A stretch of DNA of 64,000 bases from Mycolicibacterium gadium (lineage in GTDB: Bacteria; Actinomycetota; Actinomycetes; Mycobacteriales; Mycobacteriaceae), in NCBI RefSeq assembly GCF_010728925.1, contig NZ_AP022608.1, positions 992,001 through 1,056,000 on the forward strand. Reading direction: 5' to 3'. Below, piece by piece: positions 44,401 through 52,883 of this stretch. Below the pieces are notes generated by a model. The model searched no databases. It was not told where the DNA came from and was given only the letters and a program-made list of their open reading frames with translations. Position 1 is the stretch's first letter. Each line of letters begins with the position of its first letter. Both the position numbers and the translations under genes were made by a program.

Positions 44401-45040
44401 CGTCGGCGGTGCCGAGCAACTCCAGCAACTCGGTGTCAGCGGTGCGCAATGACGCGCAGAACACGGGCAGTGGCCGTCCGCCTGCGTCGTCGATCGCCCG
44501 GCACAGCGCCTCGACATAGCCGGTGTTTCCGGCGAGATGCTGGGCGCGGTAGTACAGCACCGCGACGATGGGGCCCTCGGCACCGTCGGACGGATGCTCG
44601 AGGACGCCCCAGTTGGGTGTGGTGACCGGCGGTGCGAAGCCGTACCCGGTCATCAACAGCGTGTCGCAGAGGAACGCATGAAGTTGCCGCATGTTGTCGA
44701 CACCGCCGTTGGCCAGGTAGACGTGGGACTGCAGCGCGACACCGGCCGGCGTCGTGGAATGGCCCATCAGCTCGGCGTCCGGGGACTGCTCACCGCTGAC
44801 CACGATCGTCGGCACACCGCTGGCCTCCAGCGTGTCGATGCCGTCCTGCCAGGCGCGGTAGCCGCCCAGAATGCGGACCACCACGATGTCGGCGCCACCG
44901 GCGAGTTCGTCGAGTTCGCCGTCGATCAGCCGCGACGGATTGGCCCACCGGTAGCCGGCGCCACAGGCGCGGGCCGTGATGAGGTCGGTGTCAGACGTCG
45001 ACAACAGCAGGACTTTCGGGGATCGAGCCGGCTGAGTCAC
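41456..45040 (-). CDS. cobN: cobaltochelatase subunit CobN
   Basis: 1194 residues. [105 protein letters not shown] and [16 protein letters not shown] are CobN/BchH/ChlH-family landmarks. It inserts Co(II) into hydrogenobyrinic acid a,c-diamide in the oxygen-dependent B12 pathway, with AAA+ partners not found in this window. Normal length for actinobacterial CobN. Confidence 0.95.
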   Translation of the reverse strand: [1194 protein letters not shown]

Positions 45041-45100
45041 CCGTCATTAGTACCCCACGCGGTCGAGCAGGCGCCGACTACCGTGGGCGGGGTGAGCGCG

Positions 45101-45919
45101 ATGTCGGCGGCAGGCGCACCTCATCCGTCGCTGCGCGGCGTCGTGTTGCGCTACGAGGGCTTCGCGGAACGCGGGGGCAGTCCCGCCACGTTCCGCGAGC
45201 TGCCGTGCACGTTCGTGCCGATCATCATCGACCTCGACGAGGGCTGGACCGTCGCTCACCGGGAGCATGCACGTACCGCACCGCTTCGGCTCGATTCGTT
45301 CGTCGCGGGCATCACCGACGGACCGGTGCTGGTGGGCCACGGCGGGTATGCGCGCTGTCTGCAGATCGACCTGACGCCGCTGGGCGCCCGCCGGCTGATC
45401 GCGATGCCGATGAGCGAGTTGGCCAACCGGACCGTGCCCATCGACGATGTCTTCGGCCGGTTCGGGCGAGAACTCGTGCAGCGCGTCGGCGACGCCCCGG
45501 ACTGGCCGACACGATTCGCATTGATCGATGCGGTCATCCGGGCCCGCCTGGCCGACACCGAACCCGTCGACGCGGGAGTGGCGTGGTCGCTGAGCCGTAT
45601 CACGGAGAGCTACGGTGCCGCCACGATCTCAGACCTGGCCGCGGAGTTGGGCTGGAGTCACAGGCGATTGATCGCCCGCTACCGTGACTCGGTCGGGCTG
45701 CCGCCGAAGCTCGTCGCGAGGATCGTGCGATTCGAGCGGCTCGCGGCCCTCGTAACCTCCGAGCCGGCGGTCGATTGGGCCGGTGTCGCGCTCGAGTGCG
45801 GGTACTTCGATCAGGCCCACCTGGCGCGCGAGGTTCGGGAATTTGCCGACATCACGCCGACCGAGCTGCGGGCGCTCAGCGTAAATTTCGTCCAAGACGA
45901 GGCGACGGCGTCGGCCTAG
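45101..45919 (+). CDS. AraC-family transcriptional regulator
   Basis: 272 residues from ATG 45101 (GGTGA 5 nt upstream; GTG 45092 is an alternative). The N-terminal beta-rich sensing part (about 1-165) is unlike known effector domains. The C-terminal double helix-turn-helix shows TISDLAAELGWSHRRLIARYRDSVGLPPKLVARIVRFERL and WAGVALECGYFDQAHLAREVREFADITPTEL, typical of AraC/XylS regulators. Divergent from cobN with a 60-nt gap and 10 nt before the VOC gene, with which it likely forms an operon. Confidence 0.88.
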   Translation: MSAAGAPHPSLRGVVLRYEGFAERGGSPATFRELPCTFVPIIIDLDEGWTVAHREHARTAPLRLDSFVAGITDGPVLVGHGGYARCLQIDLTPLGARRLIAMPMSELANRTVPIDDVFGRFGRELVQRVGDAPDWPTRFALIDAVIRARLADTEPVDAGVAWSLSRITESYGAATISDLAAELGWSHRRLIARYRDSVGLPPKLVARIVRFERLAALVTSEPAVDWAGVALECGYFDQAHLAREVREFADITPTELRALSVNFVQDEATASA

Positions 45920-45929
45920 CGTCGGCGTC

Positions 45930-46331
45930 ATGACTGAAACCCTGACCACCAACGGCGCCGTGCCGATTGTCCCCTTCCGCGACCCGCGCGCCGGGATCGC
46001 TTGGCTCGAACGGACGTTCGGCGCCGTCGCAACCCTCGTGGTTCCGCCCGAATCCGACGAACCGCTCAAGCATGCGGAGCTGAAGGTAGGCAACGGCCTG
46101 GTGATGATCGACGACGCGGACCGCACCGACAGCCCATTCGCGCTGCCGGGCCCTGTCGTGCTCTACGTCGTGGTGGATGACCCCGACGTGCTACACGACC
46201 GCGCGGTTGCCGGGGGTGCCGAGATCGTCATGGGGCTCACCGACCAGGACTACGGCTCAAGGGAATTCGCCGCACGCGACCCACACGGCAACGTGTGGTG
46301 CTTCGGGACCTACCGGCCCGGGCAGGCTTAG
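45930..46331 (+). CDS. VOC-family (glyoxalase/bleomycin-resistance fold) protein
   Basis: 133 residues. VPFRDPRAGIAWLERTFGAV, HAELKVGNGLVMIDDA, LYVVVDDPDVLHDRAVAGGAEIV and SREFAARDPHGNVWCFGTY match the PhnB/YnfH-like VOC group, which have metal or ligand sites in paired beta-alpha-beta modules. The function (isomerase, dioxygenase or drug binding) is undetermined. It overlaps the tail of the convergent small membrane gene by 4 nt. Confidence 0.87.
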   Translation: MTETLTTNGAVPIVPFRDPRAGIAWLERTFGAVATLVVPPESDEPLKHAELKVGNGLVMIDDADRTDSPFALPGPVVLYVVVDDPDVLHDRAVAGGAEIVMGLTDQDYGSREFAARDPHGNVWCFGTYRPGQA

Positions 46332-46432
46332 CGGCGGTTCCAGCGGTCGTAGGTGCTCTCTGAGTACGGGAGCAGCCCGAGAGCGCCCACCAGCACGAGC
46401 ATCAGAGCGCCGAAAACGATGAACTCGAACAT
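46328..46432 (-). CDS. 34-residue single-span membrane peptide
   Basis: Starts at ATG 46432 after a strong purine-rich RBS (AGGAAGGAA). Reads MFEFIVFGALMLVLVGALG then LLPYSESTYDRWNRR, i.e. one helix with a positive Tyr/Trp/Arg cytoplasmic tail. The frame continues upstream to 46525 but loses coding character. Too short for standard gene calls. A near-perfect palindrome lies 23 nt before the start. Function unknown. Confidence 0.6.
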   Translation of the reverse strand: MFEFIVFGALMLVLVGALGLLPYSESTYDRWNRR

Positions 46433-46454
46433 CGTCGTTCCTTCCTGACATCGC

Positions 46455-46476
46455 TTACTGCACACGCGTGCAGTTA
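46455..46476. promoter_or_regulatory. 22-bp near-perfect palindrome upstream of small membrane gene
   Basis: TTACTGCAC (46455-46463), ACGC, GTGCAGTTA (46468-46476): arms match at 8 of 9 positions. The size suits a TetR-type dimer. It lies between the monooxygenase 3' end and the peptide gene. Confidence 0.6.
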
Positions 46477-46561
46477 CCTGGAACGTACTGCTCAAGTCGG
46501 ACAAATAGGGGAGGTTGTGTGGCACGGATCACTAGACCGGCCGGTATGGCGGCCGTCACAT

Positions 46562-48019
46562 TCAGGCGGTTCGGACATCGAAATCGCTGAGCTCGGGCGA
46601 AGCCAACAGTTCGCGGTGACGCATCGGCCGCCACGGGAAGAGCTCCGGCAGACCGTCCTTCCCGAGATACCAGCTCTTGCAGCCAGTCACCCAAACCGTC
46701 TGCGGCATAACGGCTTTCATCTGCTCGTTGTAATCCTTGGTGGCAACCTCGGTCGGCGCTGCTGTTGCAACGCACCCGGACCGGATCTGATCGATCCACC
46801 ACATCGCATAATCGGCCTGGCTTTCCGCGATGATCACCAGCGACTGGTTCCCGATCGGCGAATGCGGTCCGATCAGCATGAACAGGTTCGGAAAGCCAGG
46901 CACCGCGACCGACCGATAAGCCTGCGGTCCGTCTGCCCACGCCTCCTCGAGCGTGAGTCCGTTCTCTCCGACGACTTCGATCGGATGAACGTATGCGTGG
47001 GCGTCGAAACCCGTGGCGAGCACGAGCACATCGAGTTCGTGTAACACGCCGTCCGTGGTCACGACTCCGCCGGCCTCGACGTGATCGATGGCCGCGGTGA
47101 CCAGCTCGACACCTGGCTTCTGGATCGCCCGGTAGTAGTGCGAGGACATCGCCAGCCGCTTGCACATCGCCTGGTGGTCGGGCGTCAGTCGCCGGCGCAT
47201 CTGGGGGTCGCGCACCGAAAAGCGCAGATTCCAACGGCACAGCGCGGACACGAAGCGACGCTGCCAACCCGGTGCGACGACCGCAGGGGCCAAGCCGTTC
47301 TCAAAGAAGTACTGCCAGAACCGGTAGCTCGCTCGGTTCAGGGCCGGCCAGCGGCGCATCGCCGCGCTGGTGCGCCGCGCGTAGCGCGGGTTCGGCATCG
47401 GAAGGACCCATTGGGGCGTGCGCTGGAAGATCGTGAGGCCTCGCACCTTGCCGCCGAGTTCGGCGGTGATCTGTACACCCGTTGATCCCGTGCCGATCAA
47501 TCCAATTCTCTTGTTGGACAGTGAAACCGAATGATTCCATCGCGCCGAATGGAACGTCTCGCCTGCGAAGCTGTCCAGTCCGGGAATATCCGGATACCGC
47601 GGTATGCGCAGCACACCGGTCGCTGTCACGACGACGTCGAACTGCTCCTCGCCGGTGGGAGTACAGACCGTCCACCGGCCGTCGCGGTATCGCGCGGCGG
47701 CCACTTCCGTGCCGAACCTGATATGACCGGTGATGCCACGCTCGTCGGCGACCTGTCGGAAGTAGCGGTGAATCTCCGGACCCGGCGACATGAATCGCGA
47801 CCAATCGGGATTGGGCCGGAAAGAGTACGAGTAGAAACGCGACGGTACATCGCAACTCAACCCGGGATAGGTGTTGTCGCGCCAGGTTCCGCCGACGTCC
47901 TCGGCGGACTCGTAGATCACGAAGTCGTCGATGCCGGCGTCCTGCAGCTTGACCCCCATGCAGATGCCGGACATGCCCGCGCCGATTATCGCAACCCTGA
48001 GGGCTCGTGGTGTCGACAT
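46562..48019 (-). CDS. flavin-containing Baeyer-Villiger-type monooxygenase
   Basis: 485 residues from ATG 48019, RBS GGGAGGGG. FAD Rossmann VAIIGAGMSGICMGV, the BVMO fingerprint FAGETFHSARW, NADPH Rossmann GLIGTGSTG, and VLATGFDAHAYVHP. It oxidises a ketone to an ester or a heteroatom using NADPH and O2; substrate unknown. Similar mycobacterial proteins include EthA and MymA. No regulator adjoins directly. An upstream frame to 48283 is not coding. Confidence 0.9.
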   Translation of the reverse strand: MSTPRALRVAIIGAGMSGICMGVKLQDAGIDDFVIYESAEDVGGTWRDNTYPGLSCDVPSRFYSYSFRPNPDWSRFMSPGPEIHRYFRQVADERGITGHIRFGTEVAAARYRDGRWTVCTPTGEEQFDVVVTATGVLRIPRYPDIPGLDSFAGETFHSARWNHSVSLSNKRIGLIGTGSTGVQITAELGGKVRGLTIFQRTPQWVLPMPNPRYARRTSAAMRRWPALNRASYRFWQYFFENGLAPAVVAPGWQRRFVSALCRWNLRFSVRDPQMRRRLTPDHQAMCKRLAMSSHYYRAIQKPGVELVTAAIDHVEAGGVVTTDGVLHELDVLVLATGFDAHAYVHPIEVVGENGLTLEEAWADGPQAYRSVAVPGFPNLFMLIGPHSPIGNQSLVIIAESQADYAMWWIDQIRSGCVATAAPTEVATKDYNEQMKAVMPQTVWVTGCKSWYLGKDGLPELFPWRPMRHRELLASPELSDFDVRTA

Positions 48020-48141
48020 GATCAACCCCTCCCGCTGCACGGACGGTACGCCCGACGAGCGCAGATATTTCCGAAATCGCGCGTTGGACGGCGGGGACGA
48101 AACCTTCCCGGGCGGCCGCCCGGTGCGGCCGGCGAGCGCTT

Positions 48142-48435
48142 CTACAGCCGGCCCATCTCCCGCGACATCAGCCCGTCCTCCAGATAGGCGAGCCGCCTCG
48201 CCCGGTAACGCTGCGCAGGTGGTCGGGAGTCGGGGACCAGCCCGCTCATCGCCTGAGACAGCGACTTCATCGCCACCGACCACCGGCTCGGTCGCACGCT
48301 GGGCAGCGTCACCGCCGCCGCTGTGGCGAACAGCACCTGCTGTTCAGTGATCAGCGTCGTTCCCTCGGCCGAGGGGGCCGGGATCGCGACGGGCGTTCGA
48401 CGGAAGGTCGGACGAATGGTCGTCAAATCGATCAT
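48142..48435 (-). CDS. small conserved mycobacterial protein
   Basis: 97 residues, ATG start with GGGAGAGAG just upstream. Middle part hydrophobic (VLFATAAAVTLPSV), C-terminal part PPAQRYRARRLAYLEDGLMSREMGRL. I do not recognise a family; the C-terminal RARRLAYLE pattern recurs in small actinobacterial proteins. It lies upstream of the monooxygenase on the same strand (122 nt) and may be its partner. Divergent from cobG. Confidence 0.65.
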   Translation of the reverse strand: MIDLTTIRPTFRRTPVAIPAPSAEGTTLITEQQVLFATAAAVTLPSVRPSRWSVAMKSLSQAMSGLVPDSRPPAQRYRARRLAYLEDGLMSREMGRL

Positions 48436-48573
48436 GGCTCTCTCCCACCGTGTGCGCCCGCGCTGCCCGGGCTCCTACCAGGAAAAATTACGAGCGTCGT
48501 GCGGGTCGCACATGCGTAGGCGACTACCCCAATGGATGGTCGATCCGCCGGCACTCGGGCGTACCGTGAACTG

Positions 48574-49695
48574 ATGGCCAGAACCCGCGACCAGGATGCC
48601 TGCCCGGGGGCGTTGCAGGTTCACCAGGCCGCGGACGGGGCCTTGGCCAGGGTGCGGCTTCCGGGCGGGATGATCACCGCTGCGCAGCTCGAATCCCTGG
48701 CACTCGCGGCGACGCAGTGGGCCTCCCCGGCAATGGAACTGACCTCGCGCGGCAACGTCCAGATCCGCGCCGTCAGCGACACCGCCGCTGTCACCGAGGT
48801 GTTGGCGGCGTCGGGTCTGCTGCCCTCGGAGACGCACGAGCGGGTGCGCAACATCGTCGCCTCACCGCTGTCCGGGCGCGTCGGCGCGGATGCGGATATC
48901 CGCGCCATGGTCGGCGCGCTGGACCGTGCGATCCAGGGGCAGCCGACGCTGGCCGGGCTGCCCGGCAGGTTCCTGTTCGGCATCGACGACGGACGAGGCG
49001 ACGTGAGCGGACTGGGGGCTGACGCCGGGGTCCAGATCACCGGCGATTCGGCGGCGCTGCTGCTGGCCGGCCGCGATACCGGCGTCCGGGTACCGGCCGG
49101 CGACGCGGTCCCGACGCTCGTGGCCGTGGCGGACCGGTTCGCCGTCAGTCGCGGAACGCACTGGCGCATAAGCGAGCTCGACGACACAGAGCAACTGCTG
49201 ACGGGATTTGCGTTGACCGCCGAACCCGGTGCGACGTGGTCCCGGGTGAGTCGGCCACCGGTCGGCTGGATCGAGCAGAACGACGGCCGCGTCGCGCTGG
49301 GCGCCGCTGTTCCGCTGGGCGTCCTCAACGCGCGCGTCGCCGAGTACCTTGCGGCCATCAACGCGCCGATGGTAATCACGCCCTGGCGTTCGGTGCTCGT
49401 CTTCGACCTCACCGAAGATGTCGCCGACGTTGCGCTGCGGGTACTGGCGCCCATGGGTCTGGTGTTCGACGAGAACTCACCGTGGTTGTCGGTCAGTGCC
49501 TGCACCGGAAGCCCGGGCTGTGAGCGCTCCGCTGCCGACGTCCGGGCCGACGCGGCCGCTGCCGTGGCCGCGTCTGAGCGCGCCGCCGGTCATCGGCACT
49601 TCGTCGGATGCGACCGCGCCTGCGGCAGCCCTGCGATAGGTGACGTGCTGGTCGCGACCGGAGACGGATACCGACCGCGAGACACTCACCCGTAG
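48574..49695 (+). CDS. cobG: precorrin-3B synthase
   Basis: 373 residues from ATG 48574. Two ferredoxin-nitrite/sulfite-reductase half domains: VRLPGGMITAAQLESLA with LTSRGNVQIR, and the Fe4S4/siroheme ligands SACTGSPGCERS plus HFVGCDRACGSP. CobG is the O2-dependent enzyme that ring-contracts precorrin-3A, so the organism uses the aerobic B12 route. First of cobG-cobH-cobIJ. No cobalamin riboswitch was recognised upstream. Confidence 0.92.
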   Translation: MARTRDQDACPGALQVHQAADGALARVRLPGGMITAAQLESLALAATQWASPAMELTSRGNVQIRAVSDTAAVTEVLAASGLLPSETHERVRNIVASPLSGRVGADADIRAMVGALDRAIQGQPTLAGLPGRFLFGIDDGRGDVSGLGADAGVQITGDSAALLLAGRDTGVRVPAGDAVPTLVAVADRFAVSRGTHWRISELDDTEQLLTGFALTAEPGATWSRVSRPPVGWIEQNDGRVALGAAVPLGVLNARVAEYLAAINAPMVITPWRSVLVFDLTEDVADVALRVLAPMGLVFDENSPWLSVSACTGSPGCERSAADVRADAAAAVAASERAAGHRHFVGCDRACGSPAIGDVLVATGDGYRPRDTHP

Positions 49696-49704
49696 GGTGA
49701 TCGG

Positions 49705-50331
49705 GTGCTCGACTACATCCGCGACGCCGCCGAAATCTACCGGCAGTCGTTCGCGACCATCCGCGACGAAGCGGACCTGTCGCGGTTTCCCGATGACGTC
49801 GCACGCGTCGTGGTCCGGCTGATCCACACCTGCGGGCAAGTCGACGTCGCCGATCACGTCGCCTACAGCGACCGCGTCGTCGCGAAGACCCACGCCGCAC
49901 TCGTCGCCGGAGCCCCGGTGCTGTGCGATTCGTCGATGGTGGCCGCCGGCATCACGAAATCTCGGCTGCCGGCCGGTAACGAGGTCGTCTCGCTTGTCTC
50001 CGACGAGCGGGCGCCCGAGCTGGCCGAGCGACTCGGGACCACACGGTCCGCCGCGGGCGTCGACCTGTGGGCCGACCGGCTCGGTGGTGCGGTGGTCGCC
50101 ATCGGCAACGCGCCGACCGCGTTGTTCCGCCTCCTCGAACTCGTCGACGACGGCGCTCCCACGCCCGCCGCGCTGCTCGGCGGACCGGTCGGGTTCGTCG
50201 GCTCCGCACAGTCCAAACAGGAGTTGATCGAGCGGCCGCGTGGGATGTCGTATCTGGTGGTCAAGGGCCGCCGCGGCGGCAGCGCGATGGCCGCGGCCGC
50301 CGTGAATTCGATTGCGCAAGAACGCGAATGA
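49705..50331 (+). CDS. cobH: precorrin-8X methylmutase
   Basis: 208 residues, GTG start. [40 protein letters not shown] (catalytic His in RLIHTCG), [12 protein letters not shown] and [14 protein letters not shown] are CobH/CbiC motifs. It shifts the C11 methyl to C12 giving hydrogenobyrinate. Overlaps cobIJ by 4 nt. Confidence 0.95.
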   Translation: MLDYIRDAAEIYRQSFATIRDEADLSRFPDDVARVVVRLIHTCGQVDVADHVAYSDRVVAKTHAALVAGAPVLCDSSMVAAGITKSRLPAGNEVVSLVSDERAPELAERLGTTRSAAGVDLWADRLGGAVVAIGNAPTALFRLLELVDDGAPTPAALLGGPVGFVGSAQSKQELIERPRGMSYLVVKGRRGGSAMAAAAVNSIAQERE

Positions 50332-51803
50332 CAGGTCATCGAGGAACCCTCTGGGGCGTCGGGCTCGGTCCCGGCGACCCTGAGCTGGTGACGGTCAAGG
50401 CGGCGCGGGTCATCCGTGCGGCCGACGTCGTCGCCTACCACAGCGCCCGGCACGGGAAGAGCATCGCGCGCGGCATCGCCGAGCCTTACCTACGTGCCGG
50501 CCAGATCGAAGAGCACCTGGTGTACCCGGTGACCACCGAGACCACGGAACATCCCGGCGGCTATGCCGGAGCAATGGAGGACTTCTACCGCGAGTCCGCC
50601 GACCGGATCGCGGTACATCTCGAGGCGGGCCGCGACGTCGCCCTGCTCGCGGAGGGCGATCCGCTGTTCTACAGCTCCTATATGCACATGCACACCCGGC
50701 TGACCGAGCGGTTCGACGCGGTGATTGTCCCCGGCGTCACGTCGGTGAGCGCCGCGTCGGCGGCGACCGGCACTCCCCTGGTCCAGGGCGAGGAGGTGCT
50801 GACGATCCTGCCGGGGACCCTTCCGGTCGACGAACTCAAACGCAGGCTGGCCGACACCGACGCGGCGGTCGTCCTCAAGCTCGGCCGTTCGTATCCGGCA
50901 GTGCGCGAAGCGCTTTCGTCGGCTGGTCGCCTCGATGAGACCTTCTACGTCGAGCGCGCGAGCACACCGGCGCAACGAGTGCTGGCCGCCGCGGACGTCG
51001 ACGAGACATCAGTGCCTTACTTCTCGCTGGCGATGCTGCCGGGCACCCCCCGGCCCGAGACGCAGCGCGGCAGCGTCGCGGTGGTCGGACTCGGGCCGGG
51101 TGATATCGAGTGGATGACCCCGCAGAGCCGACGGGAGCTCGCGTTGGCCACCGACCTCATCGGGTACGGCCCATACCTGGACCGCGTCGGCACTCGCGAC
51201 GGTCAGCGCCGCCACCCCAGCGACAACACCGATGAACCTGCCCGGGCCCGCTTGGCATGCACGCTGGCCGAACAGGGCCGCGCCGTCGCGGTGGTGTCCT
51301 CCGGGGACCCTGGAGTGTTCGCGATGGCGACCGCGGTGCTCGAGGAGGCCAAGGAATGGCCCGGAGTGGAGGTGCGGGTCATCCCCGCGATGACCGCGGC
51401 GCAGGCTGTCGCGAGCCGGGTCGGGGCGCCGCTGGGCCACGACTACGCCGTCATCTCGCTGTCCGACCGGCTCAAGCCGTGGGAGGTGATCGCGGCGCGA
51501 CTGACCGCCGCCGCGACGGCCGACCTGGTGCTGGCCATCTACAATCCCGCATCCAAGAGCAGAACCTGGCAGGTCGGGGCAATGCGCGACGTGTTGCTCG
51601 AACACCGCGATCCGGGAACGCCCGTGGTGATCGGCCGCGACGTCTCGGGTCCCGCCGAAGAGGTGCGGGTCGTGCGGCTGGCCGATCTCGATCCGGCCGA
51701 CGTCGACATGCGCACCCTGCTGATCGTCGGTTCGTCACAGACGCAGTGGTACCTGAGCGACGCCGGGGACACCGTCTTCACGCCCCGGCGCTACCCCACC
51801 TAG
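50328..51803 (+). CDS. cobIJ: fused precorrin-2 C20- / precorrin-3B C17-methyltransferase
   Basis: 491 residues from ATG 50328 (ATGA overlap with cobH). The first half (about 1-240) is Cob[23 protein letters not shown] and [18 protein letters not shown]. The second (about 245-491) is Cob[35 protein letters not shown] and [15 protein letters not shown]. Both are SAM-dependent tetrapyrrole methylases. The fusion is usual in mycobacteria. Confidence 0.95.
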   Translation: MTGHRGTLWGVGLGPGDPELVTVKAARVIRAADVVAYHSARHGKSIARGIAEPYLRAGQIEEHLVYPVTTETTEHPGGYAGAMEDFYRESADRIAVHLEAGRDVALLAEGDPLFYSSYMHMHTRLTERFDAVIVPGVTSVSAASAATGTPLVQGEEVLTILPGTLPVDELKRRLADTDAAVVLKLGRSYPAVREALSSAGRLDETFYVERASTPAQRVLAAADVDETSVPYFSLAMLPGTPRPETQRGSVAVVGLGPGDIEWMTPQSRRELALATDLIGYGPYLDRVGTRDGQRRHPSDNTDEPARARLACTLAEQGRAVAVVSSGDPGVFAMATAVLEEAKEWPGVEVRVIPAMTAAQAVASRVGAPLGHDYAVISLSDRLKPWEVIAARLTAAATADLVLAIYNPASKSRTWQVGAMRDVLLEHRDPGTPVVIGRDVSGPAEEVRVVRLADLDPADVDMRTLLIVGSSQTQWYLSDAGDTVFTPRRYPT

Positions 51804-51815
51804 GATCTGACGACC

Positions 51816-52883
51816 ATGGGCATTCCACACGGACCCGAAGATGTAACGGCGGCATGGCTGGGGTCGGTGCTCGACGCGGACGTGAGCGACGTCGACGTCA
51901 CCGCGATCGGTACCGGCCAGACAGGTGCGACGTATCGGGTTTCGGCGACGTATGCCACTCCGCGGGCGGGCCTGCCGAACTCGTTTGCGGTCAAGCTGTC
52001 CGCGCAAGACGACGCGGTCCGCGAACGCGTGGCGCTCGGATACCGGTCGGAGGTCGAGTTCTACTCGCGGATCGCCGACCGGATGCGAATCCCGGTACCC
52101 CAGAGTTTCTACTGCGACATCTCCTCCGACGGCGCCGATGTCGTGTTGCTGCTCGGCGACATGGCGCCTGCGGTGCAGGGCGATCAGATCGCCGGGTGCT
52201 CTGTACAGGAGGCCACGCTGGCGGTGAAAGCGCTGGCCGGCCTGCACGGCCCAAGCTGGTGTGATCCGGAGTGGATGGATCTGGCCGCCATCGCCATGCC
52301 GAAACCCGGTGACGACGACGCCGCCAAGGGACTCGGCGACATCTCGAAGATGGCCGCCGACATCGTGCTCGACAGGCTCGGCGCGCGCATCAGCCCCGAG
52401 GATCAGGAAACCCTGGTCGCTTCAATGGCTTCCGTCACCGCGTGGCTGAGGGCCGAGCCGAAACGATTCGCGCTCATGCATGGCGACTACCGGCTCGACA
52501 ACATGCTGTTCGACCCGGACCGCACCCGCATCACCGTCGTCGACTGGCAGACCGTCGGAATCGGACTGCCGGGGCGCGACCTCGCCTACTTCACCGGGAC
52601 GAGCCTGGAACCGGGGTTGCGCGCCGACGTCGAGCGCGGCCTCGTCGAGGCCTACCACCAAGCGCTGCTCGGGTACGGAATCTCGGATTACGACGCCGAA
52701 ACCTGTTGGCGCGACTACCGCCTCGGCGCCGTACAGGTTCCGCTGCTCGTCGCACTCGGTACCGCCTTCGCGGCCACCACCGACCGCGGCGACGACATGA
52801 TGCTGGCCATGCTCAGCCGCGGCTGTCAGGCCATCCGCGATCTGGAAACGCTCGAACTGATCAACTCCTACCAGTCGTCCTGA
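51816..52883 (+). CDS. APH-type phosphotransferase
   Basis: 355 residues, 12 nt after cobIJ on the same strand. Kinase landmarks: FAVKLSAQDD, catalytic LMHGDYRLDNMLFD and VVDWQTVGIGLPGRDLAYF. It is a close relative of the kinase half of the fusion at 19933-21888 (shared HGDYRLDNMLF, DWQTV) but lacks the C-terminal domain. Substrate unknown. It occupies the place between cobI and cobK where M. tuberculosis has Rv2067c-blaC-sigC from memory. The last 23 nt overlap cobK. Confidence 0.85.
   Translation: MGIPHGPEDVTAAWLGSVLDADVSDVDVTAIGTGQTGATYRVSATYATPRAGLPNSFAVKLSAQDDAVRERVALGYRSEVEFYSRIADRMRIPVPQSFYCDISSDGADVVLLLGDMAPAVQGDQIAGCSVQEATLAVKALAGLHGPSWCDPEWMDLAAIAMPKPGDDDAAKGLGDISKMAADIVLDRLGARISPEDQETLVASMASVTAWLRAEPKRFALMHGDYRLDNMLFDPDRTRITVVDWQTVGIGLPGRDLAYFTGTSLEPGLRADVERGLVEAYHQALLGYGISDYDAETCWRDYRLGAVQVPLLVALGTAFAATTDRGDDMMLAMLSRGCQAIRDLETLELINSYQSS

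Noticed and set aside
48436..48573. Cobalamin riboswitch upstream of cobG
   Set aside because: Searched by eye for the B12-box and paired arms; none seen in this 138-nt space or before cobN.
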